A DNA stretch of 64,000 nucleotides from Margaritifera margaritifera (Eukaryota > Mollusca > Bivalvia > Unionida > Margaritiferidae), in assembly GCA_029931535.1 (NCBI GenBank), contig JAQPZY010001561.1, positions 3,070,001-3,134,000 on the forward strand, read 5' to 3'. Both the position numbers and the translations under genes were made by a program. The notes beneath the pieces were generated by a model. That model was not told the origin of the DNA, did no database searches, and was given only the letters and a program-made list of their open reading frames with translations. Positions within the stretch are counted from its first letter, which is position 1, and the number at the start of each line of letters is the position of its first letter. Shown here one piece after another: positions 23,216 to 35,689 of this stretch.

Positions 23216-23546
23216 TGGTTAAGATTTTGTGTTTAGCGCAGGGTTAGCTCATTATACATACATTCAGGAAACTTGGTGAGGAGATGCATCTTGAGGAGTG
23301 CTACAAATTCATAACAAAACTGTTTCACTGTGACTCATATTTCATACTTCGATGACTTTTGTTAAATTTAGCTTTAAGTTTAATTTTCAAGCTCTGTTAA
23401 TAACAGAATTATCAAACTATATGACTGCATGCATATATATTAGTACCACACACTTACAATAAAAGGCCACTGTGAGCTATATTTCACATTTTACTGAATT
23501 ATATTAAGTTTTTTGTCATGACCAAATATGTTTTTGCACACTATAT

Positions 23547-24300
23547 TGTTACGACTCTATGGTCTAAGAAAAATGTAACAGAAAGAAAGTGAAACCAACA
23601 AATCAAGTAAAAATCAACAAGCAATTTATTACTAGATAATTAAAATGAAAAATCAAAAAGTCACTTACAGTAATGTGTTTTGAAATCCTAATAATCCAAT
23701 AAGAATGATTGTTCTAATCACAAGTCCTAAATATAGAATGTTCCGAATTCACGGCTGTGTCCTTGAATGTTATGATGTGCTTATGGTCTCCAAAGTCCTG
23801 ATGTACTAGAAATCTTGATGTGCTGATGTCAAAATGAAGTATTCCAAAATATCTCTGAATAAGTTCACATAAATTCCAAAATCATCAATTAAAAATCCAA
23901 AATCCAAACGTTTATGAGCACTGTTATAATCCAATGAATATTTAAAATAATTCCTCTCTTAGAATTTGGAATGAATTTTCACAACTGTAATAGCTCTTTA
24001 CAAGACTGATGGTAATGTCAAAACTGAATAAATGTCCACCAAACATGGTATATATAAAGATTGGTCACATGACAGAATGTTCTAGAATGTGTGTCATCTT
24101 AATGGAATTTTACTTGTAAACAAAAATTCAACCTTGACCTTCAAATTGAGAAAACATATTGATCAAAACAACCTAATTCAAGGACACTAGTTAAACATGT
24201 TTTTCCTGATAAACATAAAGATTTAAGCAAACATTAAAGTGAAGAAACATTTATAATTTCCTAAAATATTTATAATATTATATAAACATCATACATAACA
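23547..24300. mobile_element. Solo LTR (754 bp), TSD ATAT
   Basis: The segment interrupts the satellite between cacactatat and atatacaaactg. It starts TGTTACG and ends CATAACA (TG...CA with inverted TGTTA/TAACA) and is flanked on both sides by ATAT. It has no coding sequence. A TATA-like tatataaag lies at about 24,050. Other satellite copies lack the segment, so the empty site is visible nearby. The retroelement superfamily is not assigned. Confidence 0.75.
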
Positions 24301-24888
24301 ATATACAAACTGTTATACCTAGGTTCATGATACTAAGGGATTCATCGTGATCAGTAATATTATCATCTTTACAAAAGTAGGTCACTGTTGCCCATATTTC
24401 AACATACACTGACATTGCTTAACTTTTGTGTTTTAAGTCTATTTCTCAAGCTCTGTTTATCGTAGAATCATCAAGCAAGACGATTATACACATCTGTTAA
24501 ATACCACACACTTCCAACAAAAGAAGGTCACAGTGTCCTACATTTCGTATTTTACTGTTTTAGATTAAAGTTTTGCGTTTGGCTCGTGACCACATGGGAT
24601 ATTTTGCACCCTGTATTTAGTACGGTATACCAAGAATCATCAGTATTGGTGAGGAAGTGTATATTGATAGGAACTACACTCTCATCACAAAAGTAGGTGA
24701 ATGTGACCCATATTTCAGGCTTTACTGACGTAGTTTAATTTTGTGTTTATGGTTCTTTTTAAGCGGTTTAGGATATAATCATCATATTAGTTGATTGCTT
24801 GCATCTCTATTCGTACCACACCCTCACAGCAAAGGAAGGTCACTGTGACCTACATTTCAAGTTTTACTGGCTTAGATTTGATGTTTTA

Positions 24889-25145
24889 CGGCACTGCAAC
24901 ACATGTAGGTTATTTACTTCGAGGCAATTGGAGTAAAGTGCCTTGCACAAGGACGCCCCACGATAGCAGACTCTTGCTGATCCAATGGTAGGATTCAAAC
25001 CCACACTGTTTCGATCAAAATTTCTCACCCGCAAACCACTCAGCCACAGTGGCTTCCGCCTCCATAAGTCTCCCATTACGACATGCGGGACGGTGCATTG
25101 GGCCTATTCTACATCCCCCAACCCGCAGGCTTACGTTAAGTTGTT
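24889..25145 (-). mobile_element. tRNA-derived SINE
   Basis: On the - strand it contains an A-box-like tgtggctgagtggtttgcgg (about 25,057-25,038) and a B-box-like gggtttgaatcctacc (about 25,003-24,988), as in tRNA-Ser/Leu genes. It then runs into tgcaaggcactttactccaa, a tail I recall from several aquatic-animal SINEs. It sits inside the dimeric satellite, whose sequence resumes at agctcatgaccac (25,150). No intact cloverleaf is expected. Confidence 0.65.
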
Positions 25146-26100
25146 ACGTTTAGCTCATGACCACAGCTTGTTGCATCCTATAAACATGCTGTTATACCTG
25201 GAATCATTAAAACTGGTGAGGGGGTGTATCTTGATGAGTACTACGTCCTAATCAGAAAGGAAGGTCACTGTGACCCATATTTTACATTTCACTGACTGTG
25301 GGTAAATTGTGTTTTAACTGTTGGTGCTAGAATTATTAAACTAGATGACTGTATATATTTCTATCAGTACAACTTTTACTAAAAGGAGGTCGCTGGGACC
25401 TATATTTCCCATTTGACAGGCTTAGGTTCAGTTTTTTTCGTTTAGCTCATGACAAAATAGGTTGTGTTAAATGCTATGTACATACCATCCCATCTAGAAT
25501 CATGACAATTGGTGAGTGGATGCATTTTGAAGAGCACTCCTTCACTGCAGAATTAGGTCGCGATGGCCGATATTTTTACACTTTACTGACTTGTGTTAAA
25601 GTGTATGTTTGATGTTCATTTCACAAGCACTGTTCATTCTAGAATTGTAAAATTGAGGATGATGTTCATCTATGTTAGTACCACACGCTTGCAACAAAAG
25701 AAGTTAATCGTGACCTATATTTTATATTTTGCTGGCTTTGTTTAAGTTTTATGTTCAGCTTATGACTACATTAGTTTTTGGCACACTAAATGTATAGTAT
25801 CCTAGCTAAAATGACTAAACTTTGTGAGAAGATACATCGTGATAAGTACTACACCGTTATTGCAAATTGAGGTCTCTTTGACCGACGTTTAAAGCTTTAA
25901 TGACTTTGCTGAAATTTTGTATTTAAAGATCATTTATTGTGGGCTCTTTATGTTAGAATCATTAAACTTTATAACGGAACGCATGTAAGTTAGTACTAAA
26001 ACATTACAACCAAAGAAGGTCATTGTGACCGACATTGTATACGTTACTAATATAGGTTAAGTATATGTGTTTATCTCATAACCACCTATATTTGTCCATT

Positions 26101-27199
26101 CTATATACAGTACTTTCTGACCAGTGCAGCTGGAAGCTGGAATAAATATTCTTATTCAGTCGTACATTTTCTATATTAATGACAATACATTGTATGATGT
26201 AATAGGCTACCCTCGACATGTTAACTGTGTATTGAACATGTGAATGAGTATAGGAATTAGACGAGTAGACTGCATGCATTTCATGTGAGGTCTCAGCTAT
26301 GATGGCTAATCAAGGTAATAACTGATGCATGAACCATGCTTCTAATAACTCTCATCCTAGCTGTCATTCAAAGTTACTCAAAAAGCATGTGACTTCCACA
26401 CGGTAAATTCTGGCTTCTATTGGTGGACAATAATAATAACTTCTGAAGCAGATTTTAAGACCAGTGATTTAAACAAATAAAAGAAAACCTAAATTAATCT
26501 CTGGTTTTTATTAACGCAGTATAGTACATCTACTTTGATATCACAGAAAAGAATGTTCTTTTCTATTGTTTTATGACTTTTATGCGCCATCAAAGGGTTC
26601 AACATTTCGTTGCCAAAGTCACTATAGTCTGAATTTATTTTCTAAATGATAATTTTTTGTATATAAACGCTATTGGAGACTGTTAAAAGCTTGGTAGAGC
26701 TGAGCTATGTAATCGTTGATCACACTCTTGTTACATCACTCCTGCTTCCGGACAATTCATCCGGAATCACTCACTATTTTAGAAGACCGACTTGATCTTT
26801 GCCTGCATTCCAATGATTGTACAGAAGGAAGTATATGTTTCCAGTGTAGCTATTGTTTCACAGACCAAAATTAATTATCAACATTAGAACCGAATATCAG
26901 ATTCTCAGAAATGATTAAGTGAATGCAAGACAGATGGAATATAGTATAGAAGACGTCAGTGGCAAAATGTAAGTGTCTTAGTTCGAGGTATTACATCGAG
27001 GAAAATAATAGTATTGAAAACTTTGTTGAAATAAATAGACTGCTTGCCTTCGAGATACATGTATTAAAGCGATGAAAAGGAATCCCCGATAAGATACACT
27101 GGTTTTTAGGTAAGTTAGGTATAAGACATTTATAAGGTTGAATGTTCATTTTTAGATCGCCTGTATAAATTATAGAAAAGCTTATGCTATGACCCCGTT
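26101..27199. other. Unassigned DNA
   Basis: No gene or repeat recognised. Confidence 0.5.
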
Positions 27200-28600
27200 G
27201 TAGTCAGCGTCAGAGGGTGTAGATAACATGTAACAGTTTGCATTGAAAGTATTGTTTATGGCTCATATAAAAAAAACTATGCATTTAAATTTCACTATTG
27301 TGTGCGCATTAGCATATGCCTGACCTTAGTTTGATACAATTGTGTGCGCATTAGCATATGCCTGACCTTATTTATACAATTGTACGTAACTTTAGTGAGT
27401 TTTTCATTGTTTATAGGAAACGGCTCGAGGTTAGAGTTTGCTTTCAAGGTTTGATATATATTGAGAGCACGTTAACGTTTCGTGGATCGTAGGAAGGAAC
27501 TGTGTATTTAAATTTCAGTTCTGTGTGATAAATAACATATATCTGATTTCATTTTGTGTGATAAATAGCATATACCTGATTTCATTCTGTGTGATAAATA
27601 ACATATATCTGATTTCATTCTGTGTGATAAATAACATATATCTGATTTCAGTCTGTGTGATAAATAACATATATCTGATTTCATTCTGTGTGATAAATAA
27701 CATATACCTGATTTCATTATGTGTGATAAATGACATATATCTGATTTCATTATGTGTGATAAATAACATATACCTGATTTAATTATGTGTGATAAATGAC
27801 ATATACCTGACTTCATTCTGTGTGATAAATGACATATACCTGACTTCATTCTGTGTGATAAATGACATATACCTGACTTCATTCCGTGTGATAAATGACA
27901 TATACCTGACTTCATTCTGTGTGATAAATGACATATACCTGACTTCATTCTGTGTGATAAATGACATATACCTGATTTCATTATGTGTGATAAATGACAT
28001 ATACCTGACTTCATTCTGTGTGATAAATGACATATACCTGACTTCAGTTAATATATTTTTATTCAGTTATACTGTTGCTTTTTATATTTGTTTGCGTCTA
28101 AAGGTTTTCTCTATGTAGGCAACAGGTAAATGTTTGTGTTTAAGGCTTTGTTTATTTCTTGTATGTAGGAACTATGCATTGGTATTTCACTTCTGTGTGT
28201 TAAATATCATGTTCCTGACTTTATTTAATTAATTAATTATTATTATTATTATTATTGTTGCAACAGATGGTGACAAGTTTGAGGTTAACGTTTGCTTCAT
28301 GGTTTTGTTTATTGCTTTTAGGAAGGAACTATGCATTTGAATTTCACTTGTGTGTGTTAAATACCATGGTCCTGGCCGTATATAATATGTTTTGACCCAA
28401 ATTGACTGATTTGTTTGTGGCAATTGATGGGGAAATGTTACAGTAAAGTTTGCATTTAAAGTTGCTATATGTAGACAGCAAGTTTAAGTTTGCGTTTAAG
28501 GTTTTGGTTATATAGATATGTATAAATTTTACATTTAAAGTTTAATTTCACTTCTGTGTATTGGTTATCATTATCCCTACCTTTTGTTAGTTTTTTAAAT
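27200..28600. repeat. Old diverged repeat of about 165-230 bp
   Basis: A module of the type ggaactatgcatt...tttcacttctgtgtg..aaat.catg..cctgac recurs near 27,275, 27,500, 28,165, 28,330 and 28,545. Each copy is preceded by a gtttgcgtttaaggttt-type segment. The 33-bp array at 27,519-28,047 grew from one copy of it. Confidence 0.68.
27519..28047. repeat. 33-bp minisatellite, about 16 copies
   Basis: The unit includes tgtgtgataaatgacatata + cctgacttcattc. The left half of the array mostly has aataaca/atctgattt, the right half mostly aatgaca/acctgactt. With a period of 33, several frames are open (11-residue repeats), which are artefactual ORFs. Confidence 0.95.
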
Positions 28601-28681
28601 TATTTTACTTGTCTTTCACTTTATAATGCAAATTATGACATTAAAGTCTCTGATGTTTGATCTACTTTCTATGATCCACAA

Positions 28682-29168
28682 TAAATATGAAAGGGACATA
28701 CAGCGTAAACACAATAAATATGAAAGGGACATATAGCGTAAACACAATAAATATGAAAGGGGCATATAGCGTAAACACAATAAATATGAAAGGGACATAT
28801 AGCGTAAACTCAATAAATATGAAAAGGACATATAGCGTAAACACACTAAATATAAAAGGGGCATATAGTGTAAACACAGTAAATAAGAAAGGGGTATATA
28901 GCGTAAACACAATAAATATAAAAAGGGGCATATAGCGTAGACACAATAAATATGAAAGGGGAACACAGCTTAAACACAATAAATATGAAAGGGGCATACA
29001 GCGTAAACACAGTAAATATGAAAGGGGCATATAACGTAATCACAGTAAATATGAAAGGGGCATATAACGTAAACACAGTAAATATGAAAGGGGCATATAA
29101 CGTAAACACAGTAAATATGAAAGGGGCATATAACGTAAACACAGTAAATATGAAAGGGGCATATAGCG
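28682..29168. repeat. 33-bp minisatellite, about 15 copies
   Basis: The unit includes aataaatatgaaaggggcat + atagcgtaaacac, with a shift from agcgtaaacacaataaa on the left to aacgtaaacacagtaaa on the right. ORFs on both strands are repeat artefacts. Confidence 0.95.
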
Positions 29169-29309
29169 TTAACCTCATCTGTCTTCCTGTCTGTCCGTAT
29201 GTCAGGCCATCTCTACATCATACCTTGGTTAAGTTCTGCATTACTTCAGATGAATATTTAACGGACTATCACTTATATAGTCTTGTAGTTTAGTGTGCAA
29301 TTCCAACGT

Positions 29310-29600
29310 GGTGAGAAACTAAACTGTCATGTTAAACGTGGTTCATCATGACCAACATTTCACGCTTCAGTGACTTATTTTACCTTGAGCATTTGGTCAG
29401 TGTAATATAGCTTTGTACAGTCGTGTGACTTTTTGGATCTATACTATTGAATACTACATCATTACCTTAAAATTAGGTCACTGTGACCTATATTTCATCA
29501 TCAGTGATGCTGATTGTAGGGTCCTGCATTTTTATGTCGGTACTATGACATTCATCACACCACTATTCCTACAGTTGACCTATATATTTCACGCTTCATT
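29310..29600. repeat. Further copy of the ERE-bearing satellite
   Basis: At 29,475-29,489 the core reads AGGTCACTGTGACCT, followed by atatttcatcatcagtgatg. A diverged core (catgaccaacatttcacgct) lies near 29,348. It matches the 23.3-26.1 kb family. Confidence 0.72.
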
Positions 29601-29737
29601 GTATTTTCAAAGTTGTTTCTCTGGGATCAGTGTCGTGTATACTATTGACTCTTCAGATACATGTATATGTCTGGTCTGTTTATTGATAATTGCGAGTGCT
29701 AATCAGATTAATGCCCAATGAGAGCCAGCTTTGTTTG

Positions 29738-31632
29738 TATTACCCCATACACTTGCTTTGTTTGTATTACCCCATACACCTGCTTGCTTGTATTACCCCA
29801 TACACCTGCTTTGTTTGTATTACCCCACACACCTGCTTTGTTTGTATTACCCCATACACCTGCTTTGTTTGTATTACCCCATACACCTGCTTTGTTTGTA
29901 TTACCCCATTCACCTGTTTTGTTTGTATTACCCCATACACCTGCTTTGTTTGTATTACCCCATTCACCTGCTTTGTTTGTATTACCCCATACACCTGCTT
30001 TGTTTGTATTACCCCATACACCTGCTTTGTTTGTATTACCCCATACACCTGCTTTGTTTGTATTACCCCATACACCTGCTTGCTTGTATTACACCACACA
30101 CCTGCTTTGTTTGTATTACCCCATACACCTGCTTTGTTTGTATTACCCACACACCTGCTTTGTTTGTATTACCCCATACACCTGCTTGCTTGTATTACCC
30201 CATTCACCTGCTTTATTTGTATTACCCCATACACCTGCTTTGTTTGTATTACCCACACACCTGATGTGCTTGTATTACCCCATACACCTGCTTTGTTTGT
30301 ATTACCCCATACACCTGCTTTGTTTGTATTACCCCATACACCTGCTTTGTTTGTATTACCCCATTCACCTGCTTTGTTTGTATTACCCCATACACCTGCT
30401 TTGTTTGTATTACCCCATACACCTGTTTTGTTTGTATTACCCCATACACCTGCTTTGTTTGTATTACCCCATACACCTGTTTTGTTTGTATTACCCCATA
30501 CACCTGCTTTGCTATATTACCCCATTCACCTGTTTTGTTTGTATTACCCCATACACCTGCTTTGCTATATTAGCCCATACACCTGCTTTGTTTGTATTAC
30601 CCCATACACCTGTTTTGTTTGTATTACCCCATACACCTGCTTTGTTTGTATTACCCCATACACCTGCTTTGTTTGTATTACCCCATTCACCTGTTTTGTT
30701 TGTATTACCCCATACACCTGCTTTGTTTGTATTACCCCATTCACCTGCTTTGTTTGTATTACCCCATACACCTGCTTTGTTTGTATTACCCCATACACCT
30801 GCTTTGTTTGTATTACCCCATACACCTGCTTTGTTTGTATTACCCCATACACCTGCTTGCTTGTATTACCCCACACACCTGCTTTGTTTGTATTACCCCA
30901 TACACCTGCTTTGTTTGTATTACCCACACACCTGCTTTGTTTGTATTACCCCATACACCTGCTTGCTTGTATTACCCCATTCACCTGCTTTGTTTGTATT
31001 ACCCCATACACCTGCTTTGTTTGTATTACCCACACACCTGATGTGCTTGTATTACCCCACACACCTGCTTTGTTTGTATTACCCCATACACCTGCTTTGT
31101 TTGTATTACCCCATACACCTGCTTTGTTTGTATTACCCCATTCACCTGCTTTGTTTGTATTACCCCATACACCTGCTTTGCTATATTACCCCATTCACCT
31201 GTTTTGTTTGTACTACCCACACACCTGCTTTGTTTGTATTACCCCATACACCTGCTTTGTTTGTATTACCCCATACACCTGTTTTGTTTGTATTACCCCA
31301 TACACCTGCTTTGCTATATTACCCCATTCACCTGTTTTGTTTGTACTACCCACACACCTGCTTTGTTTGTATTACCCCATACACCTGCTTTGTTTGTATT
31401 ACCCCATACACCTGTTTTGTTTGTATTACCCCATACACCTGCTTTGTTTGTATTACCCCATACACCTGTTTTGTTTGTATTACCCCATTCACCTGCTTTG
31501 TTTGTATTACCCCATTCACCTGCTTTGTTTGTATTACCCCATACACCTGCTTTGCTATATTAGCCCATACACCTGTTTTGTTTGTATTACCCCATACACC
31601 TGCTTTGTTTATATTACCCCATTCACCTGCTT
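29738..31632. repeat. 27-bp minisatellite of about 1.9 kb with higher-order duplication
   Basis: About 70 units of ttaccccatacacctgcttt + gtttgta. Variants are cattcacc, cccacacacc (1-bp loss), gcttgcttg and gatgtgcttg. The same series of rare variants appears twice, about 777 bp apart (gatgtgct at 30,263 and 31,040; tgcttgcttg near 30,078 and 30,855). The + frames are stop-free over hundreds of codons (up to 664) only because a 9-residue unit has no stop. I do not call a gene. Confidence 0.96.
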
Positions 31633-31784
31633 CTGCTATTTGCTGAAATTCCAATACAAAAATCCTAGTTACGTATGCCCTTAAAAGCAAGCACTGCTGT
31701 CAGGGCTTTATGATGTTAATTCATTATTATTTTTAAAAAATGGTTGTCCTTAACAATTGGAACACTATGGTCGTTGTCAAATGG

Positions 31785-32612
31785 TGCTGTTTGTCATTGG
31801 TGTACAGTTATTGATTGTTATTGTTTGATACATACGGCAATAACAATTATATTGATAAATTATGGGCAATAATTTGCATTGGTGTACAGTTATTGATAGT
31901 TATTGTTTGATACATACTGTAATAACAATTATATTGATAAATTATGGGCAATAATTGGCATTGGTGTACAGTTATTGATAGTTATTGTTTGATACATACT
32001 GTAATAACAATTATATTGATAAATTATGGGCAATAAGTGGCATTGGTGTACAGTTATTGATAGTTATTGTTTGATACATACTGTAATAACAATTATATTG
32101 ATAAATTATGGGCAATAATTGGCATTGGTGTACAGTTTTTGATAGTTATTGTTTGATACATACGGTAATAACAATTATATTGATAAATTATGGGCAATAA
32201 TTGGCATTGGTGTACAGTTATTGATAGTTATTGTTTGATACATACTGTAATAACAATTATATTGATAAATTATGGGCAATAATTGGCATTGGTGTACAGT
32301 TTTTGATAGTTATTGTTTGATACATACTGTAATAACAATTATATTGATAAATTATGGGCAATAATTGGCATTAGTGTACAGTTATTGATAGTTATTGTTT
32401 GATACATACTGTAATAACAATTATATTGATAAATTATGGGCAATAATTGGCATTGGTGTACAGTTATTGATAGTTATTGTTTGATACATACTGTAATAAC
32501 AATTATATTGATACATTATGGGCAATAATTGGCATTGGTGTACAGTTATTGATAGTTATTGTTTGATACATACGGTAATAACAATTATATTGATAAATTA
32601 TGGGCAATAATT
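31785..32612. repeat. 82-bp minisatellite, about 10 copies
   Basis: Unit from ggcattggtgtacagttatt to tatgggcaataatt, starts 82 bp apart (31,957 and 32,039). Each unit contains a weak hairpin (gttatt...aataac). Confidence 0.95.
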
Positions 32613-32751
32613 GATGTCTCAATCGGTTGCTCTATTTATAAGCAATAAGTTTTTGCACTTTTAGGTCATAAACGTTTTCATTAAAATTCCTCACAAAAAT
32701 AAAACGGATATATTTGAAATACAACAGCCAAATAATCGCCAAGTCTCAATC

Positions 32752-33035
32752 ACTGAAGAATTAGTATAAATCCTCATTCTGTGATGAAGAATTTGTATAA
32801 ATTTTCACTCTGTGATGAAGAATTGGTATAAATTCTCACTCTGTGATGAAGAATTGGTATAAATTCTCACTCTGTGATGAAGAATTGGTATAAATTCTAA
32901 CTCTGTGATGAAGAATTGGTATAAATTCTAACTCTTTGATGAAGAATTGGTATAAATTCTAACTCTGTGATGAAAAATTGGTATAAAATCTCACTCTGTG
33001 ATGACGAATTTGTATAAAATCTCACTCTGTGATGG
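32752..33035. repeat. 31-bp minisatellite, about 9 copies
   Basis: Unit gtgatgaagaattggtataa + attctcactct, with outer copies more diverged. Confidence 0.93.
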
Positions 33036-33220
33036 ACTATATCAAGCTTTAATCAATAGGGATGAGAAAAACAAAGTGTGTAAAGATACGTCATTACCTA
33101 AAATAACGGTTCGTCGCTTTTGATGCGAATTTACTTAAATAGTTGATGAAGATAATGTTACCAAGGTCGTTATGATCTATAATTACCGTGAAGATTTTGT
33201 AGTGAAAAGCATTCTCATCT

Positions 33221-33365
33221 GTGTTAATGTATAACATTGTGTTATATTGTACTGTTGGTGCCTATTTCGAGGGTAGAATATTTAGGTACTGTGTTAATGT
33301 ATAACATTGTGTTATATTATACTGTTGGTGCCTATTTCGAGGTAAAATATTTAGGTACTGTGTTA
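33221..33365. repeat. 70-bp direct duplication
   Basis: gtgttaatgtataacattgt starts at 33,221 and 33,291. The copies differ at a few positions. Confidence 0.9.
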
Positions 33366-33377
33366 TACATAGTTTAC

Positions 33378-33418
33378 GAGATTCATCTCTCTCTCACTCT
33401 CTCTCTCTCTCTCTCTCT

Positions 33419-33493
<75 letters not shown>
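33378..33493. repeat. (CT)n(TA)n microsatellite
   Basis: About 35 bp CT-rich, then about 74 bp TA. Confidence 0.96.
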
Positions 33494-33495
<2 letters not shown>

Positions 33496-33948
33496 GGATG
33501 GGGTTCGAATCCTGCTTGGAACGAATGAGAACTCTCTAACCTGTTAGATTATATAGGTGTAAGTATATATACATTTCTTTCATATAATCATGTATCCTAA
33601 CATATTGTGGCATCCAGGGATTGGCATTTTCCCTTTTTTGGTATAATATAGGTGTCAATTCATAATCATAATTGAATGTATATACCTTGCATTTCTCAAT
33701 AGAAATCCAGTGGGTATGTGCATATAGCTGAGTGTTAATATCCGTTTGCTAACGAGTGGAGTTATCATGCACTTAAGGTCGTACCATCGACCTTGTTTTA
33801 TTCTGTATTGGGGATGAACGCATGACCGTGTGGGTTTAGGCGATGGGTCGTGAGAACTAAGCGATAGTTGCCTTTACTCGCGGCATGGGTTCAATTCCTG
33901 CTTGGAACAACTTATAAATCTCTAACCTGTTAGTTTATATTGCTGAAA

Positions 33949-34028
<80 letters not shown>
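33494..34028 (+). mobile_element. Two related tRNA-SINE-like fragments with TA tails
   Basis: Both fragments read ggttcgaatcctgcttggaac / gggttcaattcctgcttggaac (tRNA B-box-like), then ctctaacctgttag.ttatat and a TA-rich tail. The first is at 33,498-33,570. The second, at about 33,825-33,945, ends in the (TA)n at 33,949-34,028 and includes an upstream region (gatgggtcgtgagaactaag) that could be a weak A box. The SINE assignment rests on the B box and the repeated 3' module. Confidence 0.5.
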
Positions 34029-34031
<3 letters not shown>

Positions 34032-34314
34032 TATTCAGGATTAAGAGGACTTAACGTTCTCCAGTTACATTTTGCACTTTCATAAATATAATATTGAGGC
34101 CAGTTACCGATTATTTATGACACAAATTTAGAGAAGGGGTATGGAGGAAACTAATGATTTTATATGATACAGTAAATTCGTTTCATGTATTGTGGTGTAC
34201 AAAATTAGTCAATTAAATTTTAATTCTTATATTGTAGTCTAGGAAACAGTTCTCCATGAACATCGTTCTGTCTCTTGAAAGTTTATAGTAGTTTTATTTT
34301 TACTACAATCATTG
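34029..34314. other. Unassigned AT-rich DNA
   Basis: Nothing recognised. Confidence 0.5.
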
Positions 34315-35075
34315 ATTACAACATGTCTGTTTCAATATAACATGTATGTTAACCGTACATAGCTGTCATTATCACAACCTGGCTGTTTCAATATTACAGG
34401 TATTTCAACAGTCCGTAGCCACAACTTGTCCGTTTTGGTATAATAGGTACATTAAACGTCGGTAGCTGTCATTATCACAACTTGTCCGTTTCATTATATA
34501 ACAGTTATATTAACAGTCGGTAGCTGTCATTATCACAACCTGGCTGTTTCAGTATAATATGTAAATTTTCCGTCCGTAGCTCCCATTATCACAACCTGGC
34601 TGTTTCAGTATAATAGGTATATTTACCGTCGGTAGCTGTCATTATCACAACCAGGCTGTTTCAGTATAATAGGTATATTAACCGTCGGTAGCTGTCATTA
34701 TCACAACCTGGCTGTTTCAGTATAATAGGTATATTTACCGTCGGTAGCTGTCATTATCACAACCTGGCTGTTTCAGTATAATAGGTATATTTACCGTCGG
34801 TAGCTGTCATTATCACAACCTGGCTGTTTCAATATAATATGTATATTAATCGTCGGTAGCTGTCATTGTCGCAACATGCCCGTTTCGATTTAGCAGATAT
34901 ATTAACCGTCGGTAGCTGCCATTATCACGACCTGGTTGTTTCGATATAACAGGTATATTAACCGTACGTAGCTGTCATTATCACAGTCTGACTGTTTCGA
35001 TATATGAAGTATATTTACCTGCTACTAGCTGTCATTATCACCTTCATCACATTTATCACAACTTGGCCGTTTCGG
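34315..35075. repeat. 56-bp minisatellite, about 13 copies
   Basis: Unit ggtagctgtcattatcacaa + cctggctgtttcagtataat + aggtatatttaccgtc. Central copies are nearly identical and both flanks decay. Confidence 0.95.
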
Positions 35076-35124
35076 TTCAACAGGTTTTTGGAGCATACAA
35101 GGTTATAAAGAGTTACACAAAATT

Positions 35125-35430
35125 TCAATGTAAAGATTAATGGCAGTGTAAAGATTAATGTCAGTGTAAAGATTAATGGCAGTGTAAAGATTAATTGCAG
35201 TGTAAATATTAATGGCAGTGTAAATATTAATGAATATTAATGGCAGTGTAAAGATTAATGGCAGTGTAAAGATTAATGGCAGTGTAAATATTAATGTCAG
35301 TGTAAAGATTAATGGCAGTGTAAATATTAATTGCAGTGTAAATATTAATGACAATGTAAATATTAATGGCAGTGTAAAGATTAATGGCAGTGTAAATATT
35401 AATGTCAGTGTAAAGATTAATGGCAGTGTA
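35125..35430. repeat. 18-bp minisatellite, about 17 copies
   Basis: Unit taaagattaatggcagtg, with taaatatt and tgtcagtg variants. Confidence 0.95.
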
Positions 35431-35689
35431 TTTTATGCTGTTCTCTTACTTCCCCATCTGAGCTGTATGCAAAAGATAATTTAAATGCTATTATTGGCAT
35501 TTCTTTATATTGTTATTTATAGTTTTTTCACAGCCTAGTAGAGTAGATTTCTTACTTTCTAGTAATTTTTTTTTCTTCACTCAAACATTACAAATACATT
35601 CGTTGGCATATCTCTTCACACTTGCAACGACTCCAATTTTGAAACAACAGTTTCTTGGGTCATGGATGTTTGACCACTGAAACTTTATA

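Larger units (their letters stand above)
23270..26100. repeat. Old dimeric satellite with ERE-like palindromes
   Basis: Diverged units alternate about 150 and 165 bp between a recurring ggtcactgtgacc core. The core is followed by yatatttca and tttactgactt-type sequence, and separated by gctcatgaccaca or caagctctgtt-type linkers. Cores are near 23,318, 23,466, 24,389, 24,525, 24,692, 24,837, 25,262, 25,387, 25,553, 25,706, 25,870 and 26,017. The 24,837-24,851 core is AGGTCACTGTGACCT. The satellite is interrupted by a solo LTR and a SINE. Confidence 0.82.

Noticed and set aside
24980..25065. Functional tRNA-Ser/Leu gene on the - strand
   Set aside because: A and B boxes are present but the acceptor stem does not pair, and a SINE body follows.
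27508..28033. 168-codon - strand ORF (11-residue repeat)
   Set aside because: Product of a 33-bp array that is open in several frames on both strands.
29690..31684. ORFs of 664 and 642 codons as a large repetitive protein
   Set aside because: They lie wholly in a 27-bp array. Two + frames and parts of the - strand are equally open, and 1-bp unit variants switch between the same peptide texts. There is no start context or unique domain.
33498..33570. Functional tRNA gene
   Set aside because: Only a B-box-like stretch is present; no cloverleaf can be drawn, and a TA tract sits where the 5' half should be.
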